Shown: one piece after another, positions 1 to 9,724 of the stretch
Layout: every line of letters begins with the position of its first letter
Numbering within the stretch: the first letter of the stretch is position 1
Assembly (NCBI GenBank): GCA_002352055.1
Contig: DEHS01000012.1
Span: 1 to 17,831, forward strand
DNA: 17,831 bases
Direction of reading: 5' to 3'
From: Legionellaceae bacterium UBA2794
Lineage (GTDB): Bacteria; Pseudomonadota; Gammaproteobacteria; Legionellales; Legionellaceae
Position numbers and translations under genes: made by a program
Notes under the pieces: model-generated
Told to the model about the DNA's origin: nothing
The model's database searches: none
What the model saw: the letters and a program-made list of their open reading frames with translations, nothing else

Positions 1-3000
1 TATAAGAAATGGATTCTTCACCAAATATAAAATAAGATTCAGTATCCATATCAGATGACTCTTCAAGTAAATTGTTTATTGTTTCAACTTTAATCGGAGT
101 ACGATTAGCCAGATATATTCTTGAATATCGGGAAATAATTTCCGGGGTAAGAGGTATATTTTTTTCCATAACTGCAAAAATACACAACTCAGGAACCGTA
201 TTCCCTGATAAAGTTCGGCGATGATCTAACAGGGGATTAAGCAAGGTCACATTGTATTGTTTTTCTATAATAAAAAACAGCATGTCATTACGCTTGCCAT
301 TTAATAGACACTGCCCCAAGGCACTGCGCACGGTCGTTGATTCGCCTGATGGGGAAGCTTTTAACTGATTCAAACTTAAAGAAGAGGGCAGGTTGGGATC
401 AAAAGTTGCAAAATGATCACCTGTTCGCTTTAATTCTGCTTCAATAAGCTGTTGTAAGTAGACTACATGCTCCAGGGTGTCAACCAGCAAAAGCACCTTG
501 CCTCCCCGTTTTCTTTCATTGGTTAGCCATGGGATAAAATTATCTACTAAGGGAAGATCCACGGTGACGTAAGGAAGAAGGAATTTATTGTGCGGCACTT
601 CACTCTCTTCAATAATCATTTGTTCTTTGAATTTCTCGAGCTTTGCCAATTCATCGCTCGGTGAGTTTTCCAGTTGTACTTGTGCCTCATAACCACCCAG
701 ACATACTCCTATCCATTGGTTATCGGCCTTCAACTCCAAAAAAGCATGGACATCATTAAAAACAAGGCTTACAGGAATATTAAGTGCTTTAAATAAGTGA
801 TAGGCAAGAATAGCTCTGTGGCGACAAGCCCCTTTCTTTTGATAAAAAATTGATTGTTCGAGGGTTTCATAATTTGATAAAGTCAGCTCTCCAGAATCAA
901 AACTTGCAAAATAGGCGCATATTAATTGGATGAAATCACTTTGTTTAAAATGAGGAAGAGCTTTTTTTAATGATCCAATGCCAAAGATCCCTACTAAGGT
1001 AAATTCAATATGTGTTTTTAGTAGGTTAAAATACTGCTGGAAATATGGTACTAGTTGTGTTGCATCATATATATAATCGGGATTAGATATCAGTGAGTTA
1101 TTATATTCCTTATAACATTTACTAAACACTGTATAATTAATTTTAAGGTGGGTTACTTCTACTTCCTTAGGACGAATGAAATAACTGGATCTGTTTTTAC
1201 AATAAACAATTTCAACTGGAGAATTGTCTGTCACCTCTAAAGAATATAAATAATCACTGGCATGCAGGGTTGGTATCGTCAACCACTTATTATTATCTTT
1301 AGGATAAAGCATGAGCGTTCCATTATAAGCTGACTCACCCTCGACTAATGCAACCCCCGCATTAAAGTTCCATGGTTCATAATCCGGATTTAGATTGCTA
1401 TAAATATCAATGCGATAATAGTTTGGATCGACCTTGATATTTTTTTCCTCCATAGTGAAGATATTTTTTGCTGAAAGAACATTGCCTGAACGGGCGACGG
1501 TATCTGAGTCCAAAGTGAGCATAGTTTCGGAAGTTTTGCTCTGATCCGTTTGACGATTTATTTCGTCCAAAATTATTTGTTTACTTTGATTAATATCGTT
1601 TGCTACTACTTCATTTAATATAAAAATAGTTTCAGGATATTGATTATTTAAGAGTAATAAGGGAATTAAATTGGTATAAATAAATTTAAATTTAAATTTA
1701 TGGAAATGGCTTTTTAAGAGAGAAAAAAACCTTTGAGATTCACTATTTAAAATAAAATATAAATTTTTTGGATTTAAATTAGAGAGTAATTCGATAACCT
1801 TTTTTTCAATTAATAGAGTTGTTCTTATTGTATCAAAGTTTGTATAATGAAAGTTATTGACCTTAGGTGGATAGGAATAACTAAACTCTATCATGGAACC
1901 TAATAACGTTTCATTAACTATATCTGCAGTTCTGTTTGAGTTTAGAGTCGTCTTTAATGTGAAATGTTCGATTTCCCCAAGGCAATATAATACTATAGAA
2001 AGTAGTGGGAGATTAAGATTAGTGCTTGCGATGAATACTATATTATTGGGAATTAAATTCTGTTTTAATTGATTAATATAATCAATTAAAACTTCTACTG
2101 AAGTGATGTTGTTATCCTGGATGTATTGATACGATTGGGTATAAATGTCGTCTATATTCAAATTTATTATTTTAAGATCAGCGTCGCATGCGCCAACGGT
2201 TGCGAATGGGGTATATTCTATACTTGAGGGGGGCAGCCCTTTTATTATTGGCTCAAATTCACTATTAACTGTTGTTGCTGGTAAAACGATGGGGTTTGCA
2301 TCTTCTATAATCTTAATTTTACCTCTTAAATTTTCATGCTTTTGAACATAATTAATTGTTACCATATCATAGGCTGTATTAGAGCCTAAATACCGTAATT
2401 GCGAAAAATGAGAGGTTAATAAGGTGGTCAGTGTTTGTAAACTATAGGTCCAATTCCAAGGTAGATGAAGATATTTAAGTCCTTTAGGAAGTGAAAACAG
2501 GAATGATTTAACGTCATTTGAGTTTAGGATTGTTCTTCTAGAAATTTTTTCTTGCAAACGTTCAGCGACAGATGGTGGAATAATTTTATTTAACAAGTAT
2601 AAATATTCTAATTGGTTGTTTTGAGAAAAATCCAATATGTTTATTGATGTTTCATCTGAGTATTCTATTTCAAAAAAAAGATGCTTCAAATGTTTTAATG
2701 ATTTAATAAAATCCAGAAGAATCGCATCTACATTTGGGGCATAACTTTCATTTGGGGAAGTTCTTTTAAGTCCAATGATTTGCTTTTCTGGTATTAACTG
2801 TAAGTAGGGAAGCCAAATCTCCATTGCGAATAAACTGATATCTTCAAAATAAATAATTATTTGGGGATATTTAATGACCTCATCGATGAAGTCTATCAGT
2901 TTACTTTCTGCAAAACCTCTCAGTTGGATATGCAGAGGATGATTGTATTCCTGATGCCATTCGCGAACTTTTTTCAACATTAACTCATCAAATTGCATGA

Positions 3001-3589
3001 ACTGTTCACTGGTAAAATAATGGCATCCTGGTACCAATTCCGGAATGGTTAGGGTGTCATTATACTTCGCATTCGTCTCAACTACTTTAAAAGAAATATG
3101 AATTGAATTACTAAAATAATATAAATTAGTTTGATCAAGTAAAATTATTTCATCATTATTTACCTGCTGTGATTTTTTAAATTCTTCAAATTCTGATTTT
3201 AATAATGGAGCACTCTTATCATATAGATTTAAGAAATCAGATGCGTTTTTGAGCAAGATAAAACTTTGTGTCCAAATGTATACCTGAGCATCAGGATAAT
3301 TTAAATATAAATGCTCAAGAAAACGATGAATATTGACAACTGATTTATCTGTTATTAATGCACCATTCAAAGTGGAATCAGCAAGAACTAGGGTTTTTAA
3401 CTGAATTCCCTTATTAATGATGCGGCTGGTTCTAAAGCATGCAGGATCCTGGGCGATAAAATATCGCTCTATATCCAGCTCCCCTTGTGGGTTAGTAGTC
3501 CAGGTGACTTCTGCTTTTTTGGGTTTAAAAGCAATGCCGAAATTAAGGAGATGGTTATCCAGAGTTGATTTATCTGTTTTAAATTTCAT
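1..3589 (-). CDS. Giant LRR-like / transglutaminase-like protein, left tandem copy (5' part only)
   Basis: This is an open frame of about 1196 codons from an ATG at 3589 that leaves the window at base 1 with no stop, so it is cut by the window edge and not visibly broken. It is a paralog of the gene at 3647-9703: base 1 corresponds to about base 6119, and the starts are 6114 bp apart. It has the same layout, an N-terminal part with leucine-rich-repeat-like segments and then a Cys-His centre with Cys922 in GACRHRA and His948 in HAFLEL. The third catalytic position of the transglutaminase-like fold, expected as Asp, reads Cys963 (VCLGG). Similarity to the right copy is very high over the last 200 visible residues and much lower over roughly residues 440-750. 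The AAA part would lie outside the window. No clear Shine-Dalgarno precedes the ATG; the start is supported because the paralog begins with the same MK-K-DK-TL pattern. Function is unknown; a secreted effector is inferred. Confidence 0.88.
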   Translation of the reverse strand, partial: MKFKTDKSTLDNHLLNFGIAFKPKKAEVTWTTNPQGELDIERYFIAQDPACFRTSRIINKGIQLKTLVLADSTLNGALITDKSVVNIHRFLEHLYLNYPDAQVYIWTQSFILLKNASDFLNLYDKSAPLLKSEFEEFKKSQQVNNDEIILLDQTNLYYFSNSIHISFKVVETNAKYNDTLTIPELVPGCHYFTSEQFMQFDELMLKKVREWHQEYNHPLHIQLRGFAESKLIDFIDEVIKYPQIIIYFEDISLFAMEIWLPYLQLIPEKQIIGLKRTSPNESYAPNVDAILLDFIKSLKHLKHLFFEIEYSDETSINILDFSQNNQLEYLYLLNKIIPPSVAERLQEKISRRTILNSNDVKSFLFSLPKGLKYLHLPWNWTYSLQTLTTLLTSHFSQLRYLGSNTAYDMVTINYVQKHENLRGKIKIIEDANPIVLPATTVNSEFEPIIKGLPPSSIEYTPFATVGACDADLKIINLNIDDIYTQSYQYIQDNNITSVEVLIDYINQLKQNLIPNNIVFIASTNLNLPLLSIVLYCLGEIEHFTLKTTLNSNRTADIVNETLLGSMIEFSYSYPPKVNNFHYTNFDTIRTTLLIEKKVIELLSNLNPKNLYFILNSESQRFFSLLKSHFHKFKFKFIYTNLIPLLLLNNQYPETIFILNEVVANDINQSKQIILDEINRQTDQSKTSETMLTLDSDTVARSGNVLSAKNIFTMEEKNIKVDPNYYRIDIYSNLNPDYEPWNFNAGVALVEGESAYNGTLMLYPKDNNKWLTIPTLHASDYLYSLEVTDNSPVEIVYCKNRSSYFIRPKEVEVTHLKINYTVFSKCYKEYNNSLISNPDYIYDATQLVPYFQQYFNLLKTHIEFTLVGIFGIGSLKKALPHFKQSDFIQLICAYFASFDSGELTLSNYETLEQSIFYQKKGACRHRAILAYHLFKALNIPVSLVFNDVHAFLELKADNQWIGVCLGGYEAQVQLENSPSDELAKLEKFKEQMIIEESEVPHNKFLLPYVTVDLPLVDNFIPWLTNERKRGGKVLLLVDTLEHVVYLQQLIEAELKRTGDHFATFDPNLPSSLSLNQLKASPSGESTTVRSALGQCLLNGKRNDMLFFIIEKQYNVTLLNPLLDHRRTLSGNTVPELCIFAVMEKNIPLTPEIISRYSRIYLANRTPIKVETINNLLEESSDMDTESYFIFGEESISY

Positions 3590-3610
3590 TTGGAGCCAAA
3601 ATAGTTAAAA

Positions 3611-3646
3611 TAAGTACAGTATACCATATTTTGGAGACAATATGTA
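3611..3646 (-). promoter_or_regulatory. Extended -10 promoter of the left giant gene
   Basis: In the 57-bp gap between the two giant genes the minus strand carries TGG-TATACT (TATACT at 3623-3618), an extended -10 (TGn) element. The -35 position, 17 bp upstream (TACATA), is poor, as is common for extended -10 promoters. The 57 bp align without gaps to the 57 bp before the right copy, with about 36 identities, including the -10 region. This suggests the left copy has its own promoter, although read-through from the right copy is not excluded. Confidence 0.5.
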
Positions 3647-6600
3647 TTAATTATGATCTATGCGATTGTGATTTAGATAATCTACACCATCTTTTTCATG
3701 TTTCTCTTCCGGATTGGTTAAATAACGGATCAATCCTCGAGTTGAAGGAGGGTAATAGAGGTTAGGATTTTTAGCATATATATTTTGCGCCTCGGTCATC
3801 TCTTTGGCGATCACCTCAGGCTCTGTTGCGCCATATAATCGGGCCAGATAGAGCCAATCAATCTGCTGAAACACTCCGGGATCAAAGAGCAGGCTTAACG
3901 CTAATAATTCTTGAGGAAGCTGGATACGATTGGCGAAATTTGCTGCGGTATTTTGACTGGCAATCATGAAAAATCCATTGCTGCTTTGTTGGTAGGTGTG
4001 TTGCGGCTCCAATGCAGCGATAAGTTGCGCAATCAGAGAACGCTCGTTCCGACCCACCACTTCGATTGAGAGGGTGTTTAACTCATCAAATACCACGACA
4101 TACCCATATTTTTGAGCCAGTTGTAACGCTTTTTTACATAACAGTATATTGTCCGTAGGGGCTAATATATACGCTTTTTCCAGCGGGTGATTGATGGTGT
4201 CAATTGTGATTTCGCGGTAATTTAATGCGTGAAGGATGGTTTGAGTCAAGTAGGTTTTACCAATCCCGGGTGCGCCTTCGAGAATAAGTCCTTTTACCAT
4301 CGCGCGTGCTAAAAACGGATGTGTTTTTGCATCTTGCTGTAAATTCAGTTGGAACACTAAATGCAACGCAATGAGCGATTGCATCGGGGTTAATGAATCG
4401 CAGACTGGTTGAGGCAGTTTGAATTGTAATAGATATTTGGCAATTTCCTGAGACGCTTCTCTCCATGACTCGTTAACTGTTTTATCACCCGGGCAGAGCA
4501 TATTGGCGGTAAGCACGCATATGGATTTGGTGTCACAATCAGTTAATACCTGTTTTTGCTCTTTGAATTGGAATATGTACTCTACATAAAGCATGGCTGC
4601 AAATAATCTTGAAGGGCCGATGCTGGCTGTATTTTGTTTAACCCAATGAAGCAATTGTTGAATATGGGGCCAATTGTCTGCATTCACCAATTCAGGCCGT
4701 AAAGCAGCACAGAATGGTTTTAAAATCTGCTCCATCAATTCCTCTTCGGAATAAGGCTTATATTCAATAATAGGTATTGGTTTTTTGCCAAAAAATGAAA
4801 GGTTATTGGACGTGTTGGCCGAATTAATAATTAAAACTTTGTGGTGCTCAGTTAATGGGTAAAATTGTTTATTCCAATATAGCTCTTTTTCGGCGTGATG
4901 AACCAATTCAATGAAGGACAGTTCGTCGAGGGTGGCGTATTGCACCTTATCAATCACTAAAACTCCACCGGTAGCTAACCAATCATTTATTTTTTGGATG
5001 CCCCAATGAAAATTAAATTGGGGGGTTAATAAAGAGAGGAAAAAGGACTTTCCTGATTGAGGTGCGCCAGTGATCATGGTGAGCCGGTGGTTTACTAAAT
5101 GCTGATTTAATAACGTCTGATCTTTAGAGCATAATGGGGGCACTATCGGCACATTCTCTGGAGAGCTTTCCACATGATTTTCAATTAATGATTTCTCTTT
5201 ATCTATAGTAAAATACAGATATAGAGGCTCCTTGATTAATATCCGTTGTCCATTCACCAACAAATAAGGGGTTTCGCAGAACACACTTTCAAATAATTCG
5301 CGCATTTGGGTATCCGGGTTACCATAAGCAATCATCTTTTTCCCAGACTTCAAAGCCAGGGTAAATGGCGTATCAGTAAATTGAATGATTCTAGATTCAT
5401 CATCACTAATGGTTAAAGAGCCAAAGAGATCGCCAATGGTCATATTCCTTGATATATAAAACTTTGGAATGGGCTCCTCACTTTCAATGTGCCTAATTGC
5501 CCTGGTTGGATCCTCATAATTTATCCAAAAAATTGAATCCGGTAGATGCGGTTTAAAAGAAGCATCATCAAAAGACTCATCCATACTGTCCTCATCCGAC
5601 TTAAATTGAGGTACATGAACTTGATCTGTCATGATTAATTGTAGATGAATGTGGCTCTCTGCGGCATATTGAAATAAGGTGTACCATTGTGCGTCGCTAA
5701 AGTTATTGGTAACTAATAAAATTATCGACTCTTGTAGGGGCACTGCCGGGAACTGGTGTAGTGCACCATTTACCTCTCCATAATTGCCCTGAATAAAACT
5801 CATGTAGGTTACGGAATTTAAAACAAAATCTATTGCTAAATCCTTATTCTCAGGAATTGAGTATACGGGTGGAAAAGAATAGGGTGCCTCAATCATCTCA
5901 AATGATAAATTTTGCGGCACATCGACTCGATCGCCATTAATCATCACATACCCAACCGATAAAATATGCATTAAATGATGAAATTCATCGGTATCCGGTG
6001 GGTTTACCAGGGTAATTACTTTCTTTTCTTTAGAATTGGACTTTAATTGTTGATTCAACCAACCATCACGCCAGATTAACTGGCGACCTTTTAATGCGGG
6101 AGTTCCTGCAAAATTCTTATAAGAAATGGATTCTTCGCCAAATACAAACGTTGATTCGGCTTCCATGTCAGCCGACTCATTGATTGATGATAAGTGTGTT
6201 GCCGTTTTAGCGGGAGTACGATTAGCAAAATATATTCTTGAGTATCGTGAAATAATTTCAGGGGTTAGAGGGATATTTTTTTCCATGACCGCAAAAATAC
6301 ACAGCTCAGGAACTTTTTTATTTAATAAAGTTCTGCGATGATCTAATAGGGGATTAAGCAAGGTCAAATTGTATTTTTTTTCCACAATAAAAAACAGCAT
6401 GTCATTAGGTTTACCATTTAATAAACACTGACTCAGAGCACTGGGAACTGATGTTGTTTGACCAGACGGAGACGCTATTAACTGAGCGAAACTCAAAGAG
6501 GAGGGTAGATTGGGATCAAACGTGGCAAAATGATCGCCGGTACGTTTTATTTCTCCCTCAATCAGCTGCTGTAAGTAAGCAACATGTTCCAGAGAGTCAA

Positions 6601-9600
6601 CTAGAAGAAGAATCTTACCCCCCCGTTTTCTTTCATTGGTGAGCCAAGGGATAAAATCATGGACTAATGGAAGATCTACAGTAACGTAAGGAAGAAGGAA
6701 TTTATTGTGCGGCAATTCCTCTTTTTCCATAATCATTTGTTCTTTGAACTTCTCGAGATTTAATTTTTTTTCCAATTCATCATTCGGTGAGTTTTTCAGT
6801 AGTATTTGTCCACCAAATCCACCCAAAGATACGGTATTCCAACGATTTTCGATTTTTAATTCCAGAAACGCATGGACATCATTTAAAACAAGATTGACGG
6901 GCACATGTAAGGCTGTAAATAAATCATATGCAATAAGAGCTCTGTGGCGACAGGCTCCTTTCATTTGATAAAAAATAGATTGCTCGAGTGTTTCGTTATC
7001 TGATAAATCGAGCTCGCCAGAATCAAAGCTTGCAAAATAGGCGCATATCAATTGAGTAAAGTTAATTTCTTTAAAATCGGGCAGAGCTGCTTTTAATGGT
7101 TCAATACCTGATATTCCCTCTACAGTGAATTTAATATGTGTTTTTAGGATTGTAAAATATTGCTGGAAGTTGGGTATCAGATCTTTTGCTTCGAACAGAC
7201 AATTAGAATTAGTTATCAGTGAATTGTTTTGTTCTAGGAAAAAGCTACTAAGCACTTTATATCTAATTTCAAGTACGCTAACTTCCTTAATTTTGGGACG
7301 AATGTAGTGTATGGACCGGTTTTTACAATAAGCTATTTCTACGGGATGATTGTCTGTTACTTCTAATGAATATAAATAATCACGAACGTGCAGGGTGGGT
7401 ATTTGTAACCAGTTATTATCTGCTGGATAAAATACGAATGTACCATTATAAACTGGCTTTAATTCTGCTAAGGCTTTGTGTTCAAGATACTGCCAGGGTA
7501 ATAAATTGAATTCCAAATTGCTATCAGTATGAATACGATAATAGTTAGGAGCTACCTCGATATTTTTATCTTCAATAGTGAAAATATTTCTTGCTGGAAG
7601 AACATCCCCGGAACCTTCAAGAGTGTCTGAGTCCAAAGTAAGCATATTGGACGACTTACTCTGTTCCGTTCTGCGGTTTATGTTATTCAAAATCATGGAT
7701 TTACTTTGATTGATGAATTGTACATCGACATTGTCCAAGACAAAAACAGTATCAGGATATTGGTGATGTTGACTGAATAATTCAATTAGATTGGTGTGAA
7801 TCTTATGTACATTTCTTTTTACTGCAGCATCAATATATTGCGAATCACAACTCGAAAATAAATATAAGTTTTGGGGTTTTAACTGAGAAAGTAAATCATT
7901 AACTTTATCTTCTACGGACTTAATTTTGGTCGTTTCACGGTTTGTATAAACAAAATTAGTAACGATTAAGGTGTTTGACTGATTAAACTCTATTATCGAT
8001 TGCAACAAAGAGTCATTCATTTTATCTAACCCCGAAGTAGATTCTATTGATAGATCTAAATTATTTATTTCCCCTATGCAGTGTAAGATTAGTAATATTA
8101 ATTGGGTATTAAAATGGGTGGAAACTTCAAACTGAACTCTAGTGGCAGAATTATAGTGGGTAATAAATTGTTCAATATAGTTCATTACTTGCGCTAATGA
8201 AATAAGGTCATTATTCTGAATCAATTGAAGAGTTTCAACATAGATATTTTTAAGATCTGGTGAGCTCGGGGAAAGTTGATCATCACGAGCCCCTACCATT
8301 GCAAATGGCGTATATTCGCCAGTTGAAGAGGGCACACCTTTGATTAATGGCTCAAAATGATTGCTGACAATTGTTGCTGGTAAAATGATGGGCTCTGCAT
8401 CCGCTTCAATATTAATAGGATCTCTCAAATAATCCGACGACATCCTAAAATCTATATTATTAATGTCGTATGGCATATTAGTACCAAGATATTGTAACTG
8501 ATGAAAATGAGTAGTCACCAATTGAGTAAGTGTTTGTAAACTATAAGTCCAGCAGGAGGGTAAATGAAGATTTTTAATCCCCTTGGGGAGTGAAAACAGG
8601 AATGAGTTTACCTCACTTTGGTTTGGGAAAGTCCTTCTTGAAAGATGCTCTTTTAAAGCCCCCTCATTTATTACAGGAATACTTTTAGTTGACAAATAAA
8701 GGTATTCTAATTGATTATTTTCGGAAAAATTTAATATCTTTATCGATGTCTCAGGCAAATAGTCCATCTCAAAAAAAAGATATTTCAAATGTTTTAATGA
8801 TTTAATAGATTTAAGTAGCATTTTATCGACATTGGGAGCATAACTGTCCTCTTTTGATGTTCGCTTAAGTCCAATGATTTGTTTTTGTGGGATTAAACTC
8901 AAATAGGGATACCACAACTCCATTTCAAATAAACTGATATCTTCAAAATAGATAATTAATTGGGGATATTTAATGAGCTCATTAATGAACCAAAGTATTT
9001 TATTTTCTGCAAAGCCACTGAATCGAATGTGCAGAGGATGATTATATTCTTGATGCCAATCCTGAATTTTTTCGAGCATTGACTCATTAAAGTGCATAAA
9101 CTGCTCACTGGTAAAATACTGGCAGCCTAATAACGAATCAGGAAGAACATGGTCCGCATCATGATCTTCATTAAAGGTTTCTGCTGAAAAGTGGGTTTGA
9201 ATGACATTGCTATAAGAATATAAATTAGTCTGATCGAGTAAAATTATTTCATCATTATTAAGCTGTTGTAATTTTTTAAATTCTTCATATTCTGACTTAA
9301 TTAAGGGAGCACTAAAATGATATAACCTGATAAATTCATTCGCATTTTTAAGCAGGTAAATCGCATTAGTCTGGCAATTATTGGTCCAAATATAGATCTG
9401 AGCCTCGGGATATCTAAAATATATTTGTTGGAGAAACCAAAATGTATTTAAAACAGGTCTCTCATACATTTGCGTACCATTCAATGTAGGGTCGGCAAGA
9501 ATTAGCGTTTTAAGTTGAGTTCCTATATTAAAATTGCGGGTGGTTTTAAAACAAGCAGGATCCTGGGCAATGAAGAAGCGTTCGATATCCAGTTCCCCAG

Positions 9601-9703
9601 GTGGGGTGGTGGTCCAGGCGATCTCTGCTTTTTTGGGTCTAAATGCAATCCCAAATTTAAGAAGATAGTATTCCAAAGTAAGTTTATCGTTTTTAGATTT
9701 CAT
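3647..9703 (-). CDS. Giant (2018 aa) LRR-like / transglutaminase-like / tandem AAA ATPase, putative Dot/Icm effector
   Basis: Not recognised as a named gene. Seen in order: leucine-rich-repeat-like segments around residues 295-430; a transglutaminase/papain-like signature with Cys918 in GACRHRA and His944 in HAFLEL, where the expected Asp after the following Trp reads Ser959 (VSLGG); AAA-like stretches without a P-loop around 1000-1190 and 1400-1510; a P-loop GAPQSGKS (1546-1553) whose Walker B is LVIDK, with Lys1586 in place of the catalytic Glu; and a second, canonical P-loop GAPGIGKT (1810-1817) with Walker B VVVFDE (Asp1873-Glu1874) and a sensor-like SQNTA. The second module resembles the AAA_5/MoxR/midasin type. 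The C-terminus carries EEKHE (1999-2003), matching the EExxE block of Dot/Icm substrates. Inferred role: a secreted ATP-driven remodeller with a Cys-dependent hydrolase or transferase centre, or a binding module if that centre is inactive. The start has no obvious Shine-Dalgarno but is shared with the paralog. Confidence 0.9.
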   Translation of the reverse strand: MKSKNDKLTLEYYLLKFGIAFRPKKAEIAWTTTPPGELDIERFFIAQDPACFKTTRNFNIGTQLKTLILADPTLNGTQMYERPVLNTFWFLQQIYFRYPEAQIYIWTNNCQTNAIYLLKNANEFIRLYHFSAPLIKSEYEEFKKLQQLNNDEIILLDQTNLYSYSNVIQTHFSAETFNEDHDADHVLPDSLLGCQYFTSEQFMHFNESMLEKIQDWHQEYNHPLHIRFSGFAENKILWFINELIKYPQLIIYFEDISLFEMELWYPYLSLIPQKQIIGLKRTSKEDSYAPNVDKMLLKSIKSLKHLKYLFFEMDYLPETSIKILNFSENNQLEYLYLSTKSIPVINEGALKEHLSRRTFPNQSEVNSFLFSLPKGIKNLHLPSCWTYSLQTLTQLVTTHFHQLQYLGTNMPYDINNIDFRMSSDYLRDPINIEADAEPIILPATIVSNHFEPLIKGVPSSTGEYTPFAMVGARDDQLSPSSPDLKNIYVETLQLIQNNDLISLAQVMNYIEQFITHYNSATRVQFEVSTHFNTQLILLILHCIGEINNLDLSIESTSGLDKMNDSLLQSIIEFNQSNTLIVTNFVYTNRETTKIKSVEDKVNDLLSQLKPQNLYLFSSCDSQYIDAAVKRNVHKIHTNLIELFSQHHQYPDTVFVLDNVDVQFINQSKSMILNNINRRTEQSKSSNMLTLDSDTLEGSGDVLPARNIFTIEDKNIEVAPNYYRIHTDSNLEFNLLPWQYLEHKALAELKPVYNGTFVFYPADNNWLQIPTLHVRDYLYSLEVTDNHPVEIAYCKNRSIHYIRPKIKEVSVLEIRYKVLSSFFLEQNNSLITNSNCLFEAKDLIPNFQQYFTILKTHIKFTVEGISGIEPLKAALPDFKEINFTQLICAYFASFDSGELDLSDNETLEQSIFYQMKGACRHRALIAYDLFTALHVPVNLVLNDVHAFLELKIENRWNTVSLGGFGGQILLKNSPNDELEKKLNLEKFKEQMIMEKEELPHNKFLLPYVTVDLPLVHDFIPWLTNERKRGGKILLLVDSLEHVAYLQQLIEGEIKRTGDHFATFDPNLPSSLSFAQLIASPSGQTTSVPSALSQCLLNGKPNDMLFFIVEKKYNLTLLNPLLDHRRTLLNKKVPELCIFAVMEKNIPLTPEIISRYSRIYFANRTPAKTATHLSSINESADMEAESTFVFGEESISYKNFAGTPALKGRQLIWRDGWLNQQLKSNSKEKKVITLVNPPDTDEFHHLMHILSVGYVMINGDRVDVPQNLSFEMIEAPYSFPPVYSIPENKDLAIDFVLNSVTYMSFIQGNYGEVNGALHQFPAVPLQESIILLVTNNFSDAQWYTLFQYAAESHIHLQLIMTDQVHVPQFKSDEDSMDESFDDASFKPHLPDSIFWINYEDPTRAIRHIESEEPIPKFYISRNMTIGDLFGSLTISDDESRIIQFTDTPFTLALKSGKKMIAYGNPDTQMRELFESVFCETPYLLVNGQRILIKEPLYLYFTIDKEKSLIENHVESSPENVPIVPPLCSKDQTLLNQHLVNHRLTMITGAPQSGKSFFLSLLTPQFNFHWGIQKINDWLATGGVLVIDKVQYATLDELSFIELVHHAEKELYWNKQFYPLTEHHKVLIINSANTSNNLSFFGKKPIPIIEYKPYSEEELMEQILKPFCAALRPELVNADNWPHIQQLLHWVKQNTASIGPSRLFAAMLYVEYIFQFKEQKQVLTDCDTKSICVLTANMLCPGDKTVNESWREASQEIAKYLLQFKLPQPVCDSLTPMQSLIALHLVFQLNLQQDAKTHPFLARAMVKGLILEGAPGIGKTYLTQTILHALNYREITIDTINHPLEKAYILAPTDNILLCKKALQLAQKYGYVVVFDELNTLSIEVVGRNERSLIAQLIAALEPQHTYQQSSNGFFMIASQNTAANFANRIQLPQELLALSLLFDPGVFQQIDWLYLARLYGATEPEVIAKEMTEAQNIYAKNPNLYYPPSTRGLIRYLTNPEEKHEKDGVDYLNHNRIDHN

Positions 9704-9724
9704 ATAAGATCAAATTAACTAAAA

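Noticed and set aside
1..3589. Left giant copy as a truncated pseudogene
   Set aside because: Translation is open from 3589 to base 1 with no stop or frameshift that I could find; only the window edge cuts it.
8771..8778. Run of eight A (T on the coding strand) in the right giant gene as a phase-variation tract
   Set aside because: A similar run stands in the left copy because both encode the same residues; eight bases in an AT-rich gene is not strong evidence for slippage control.
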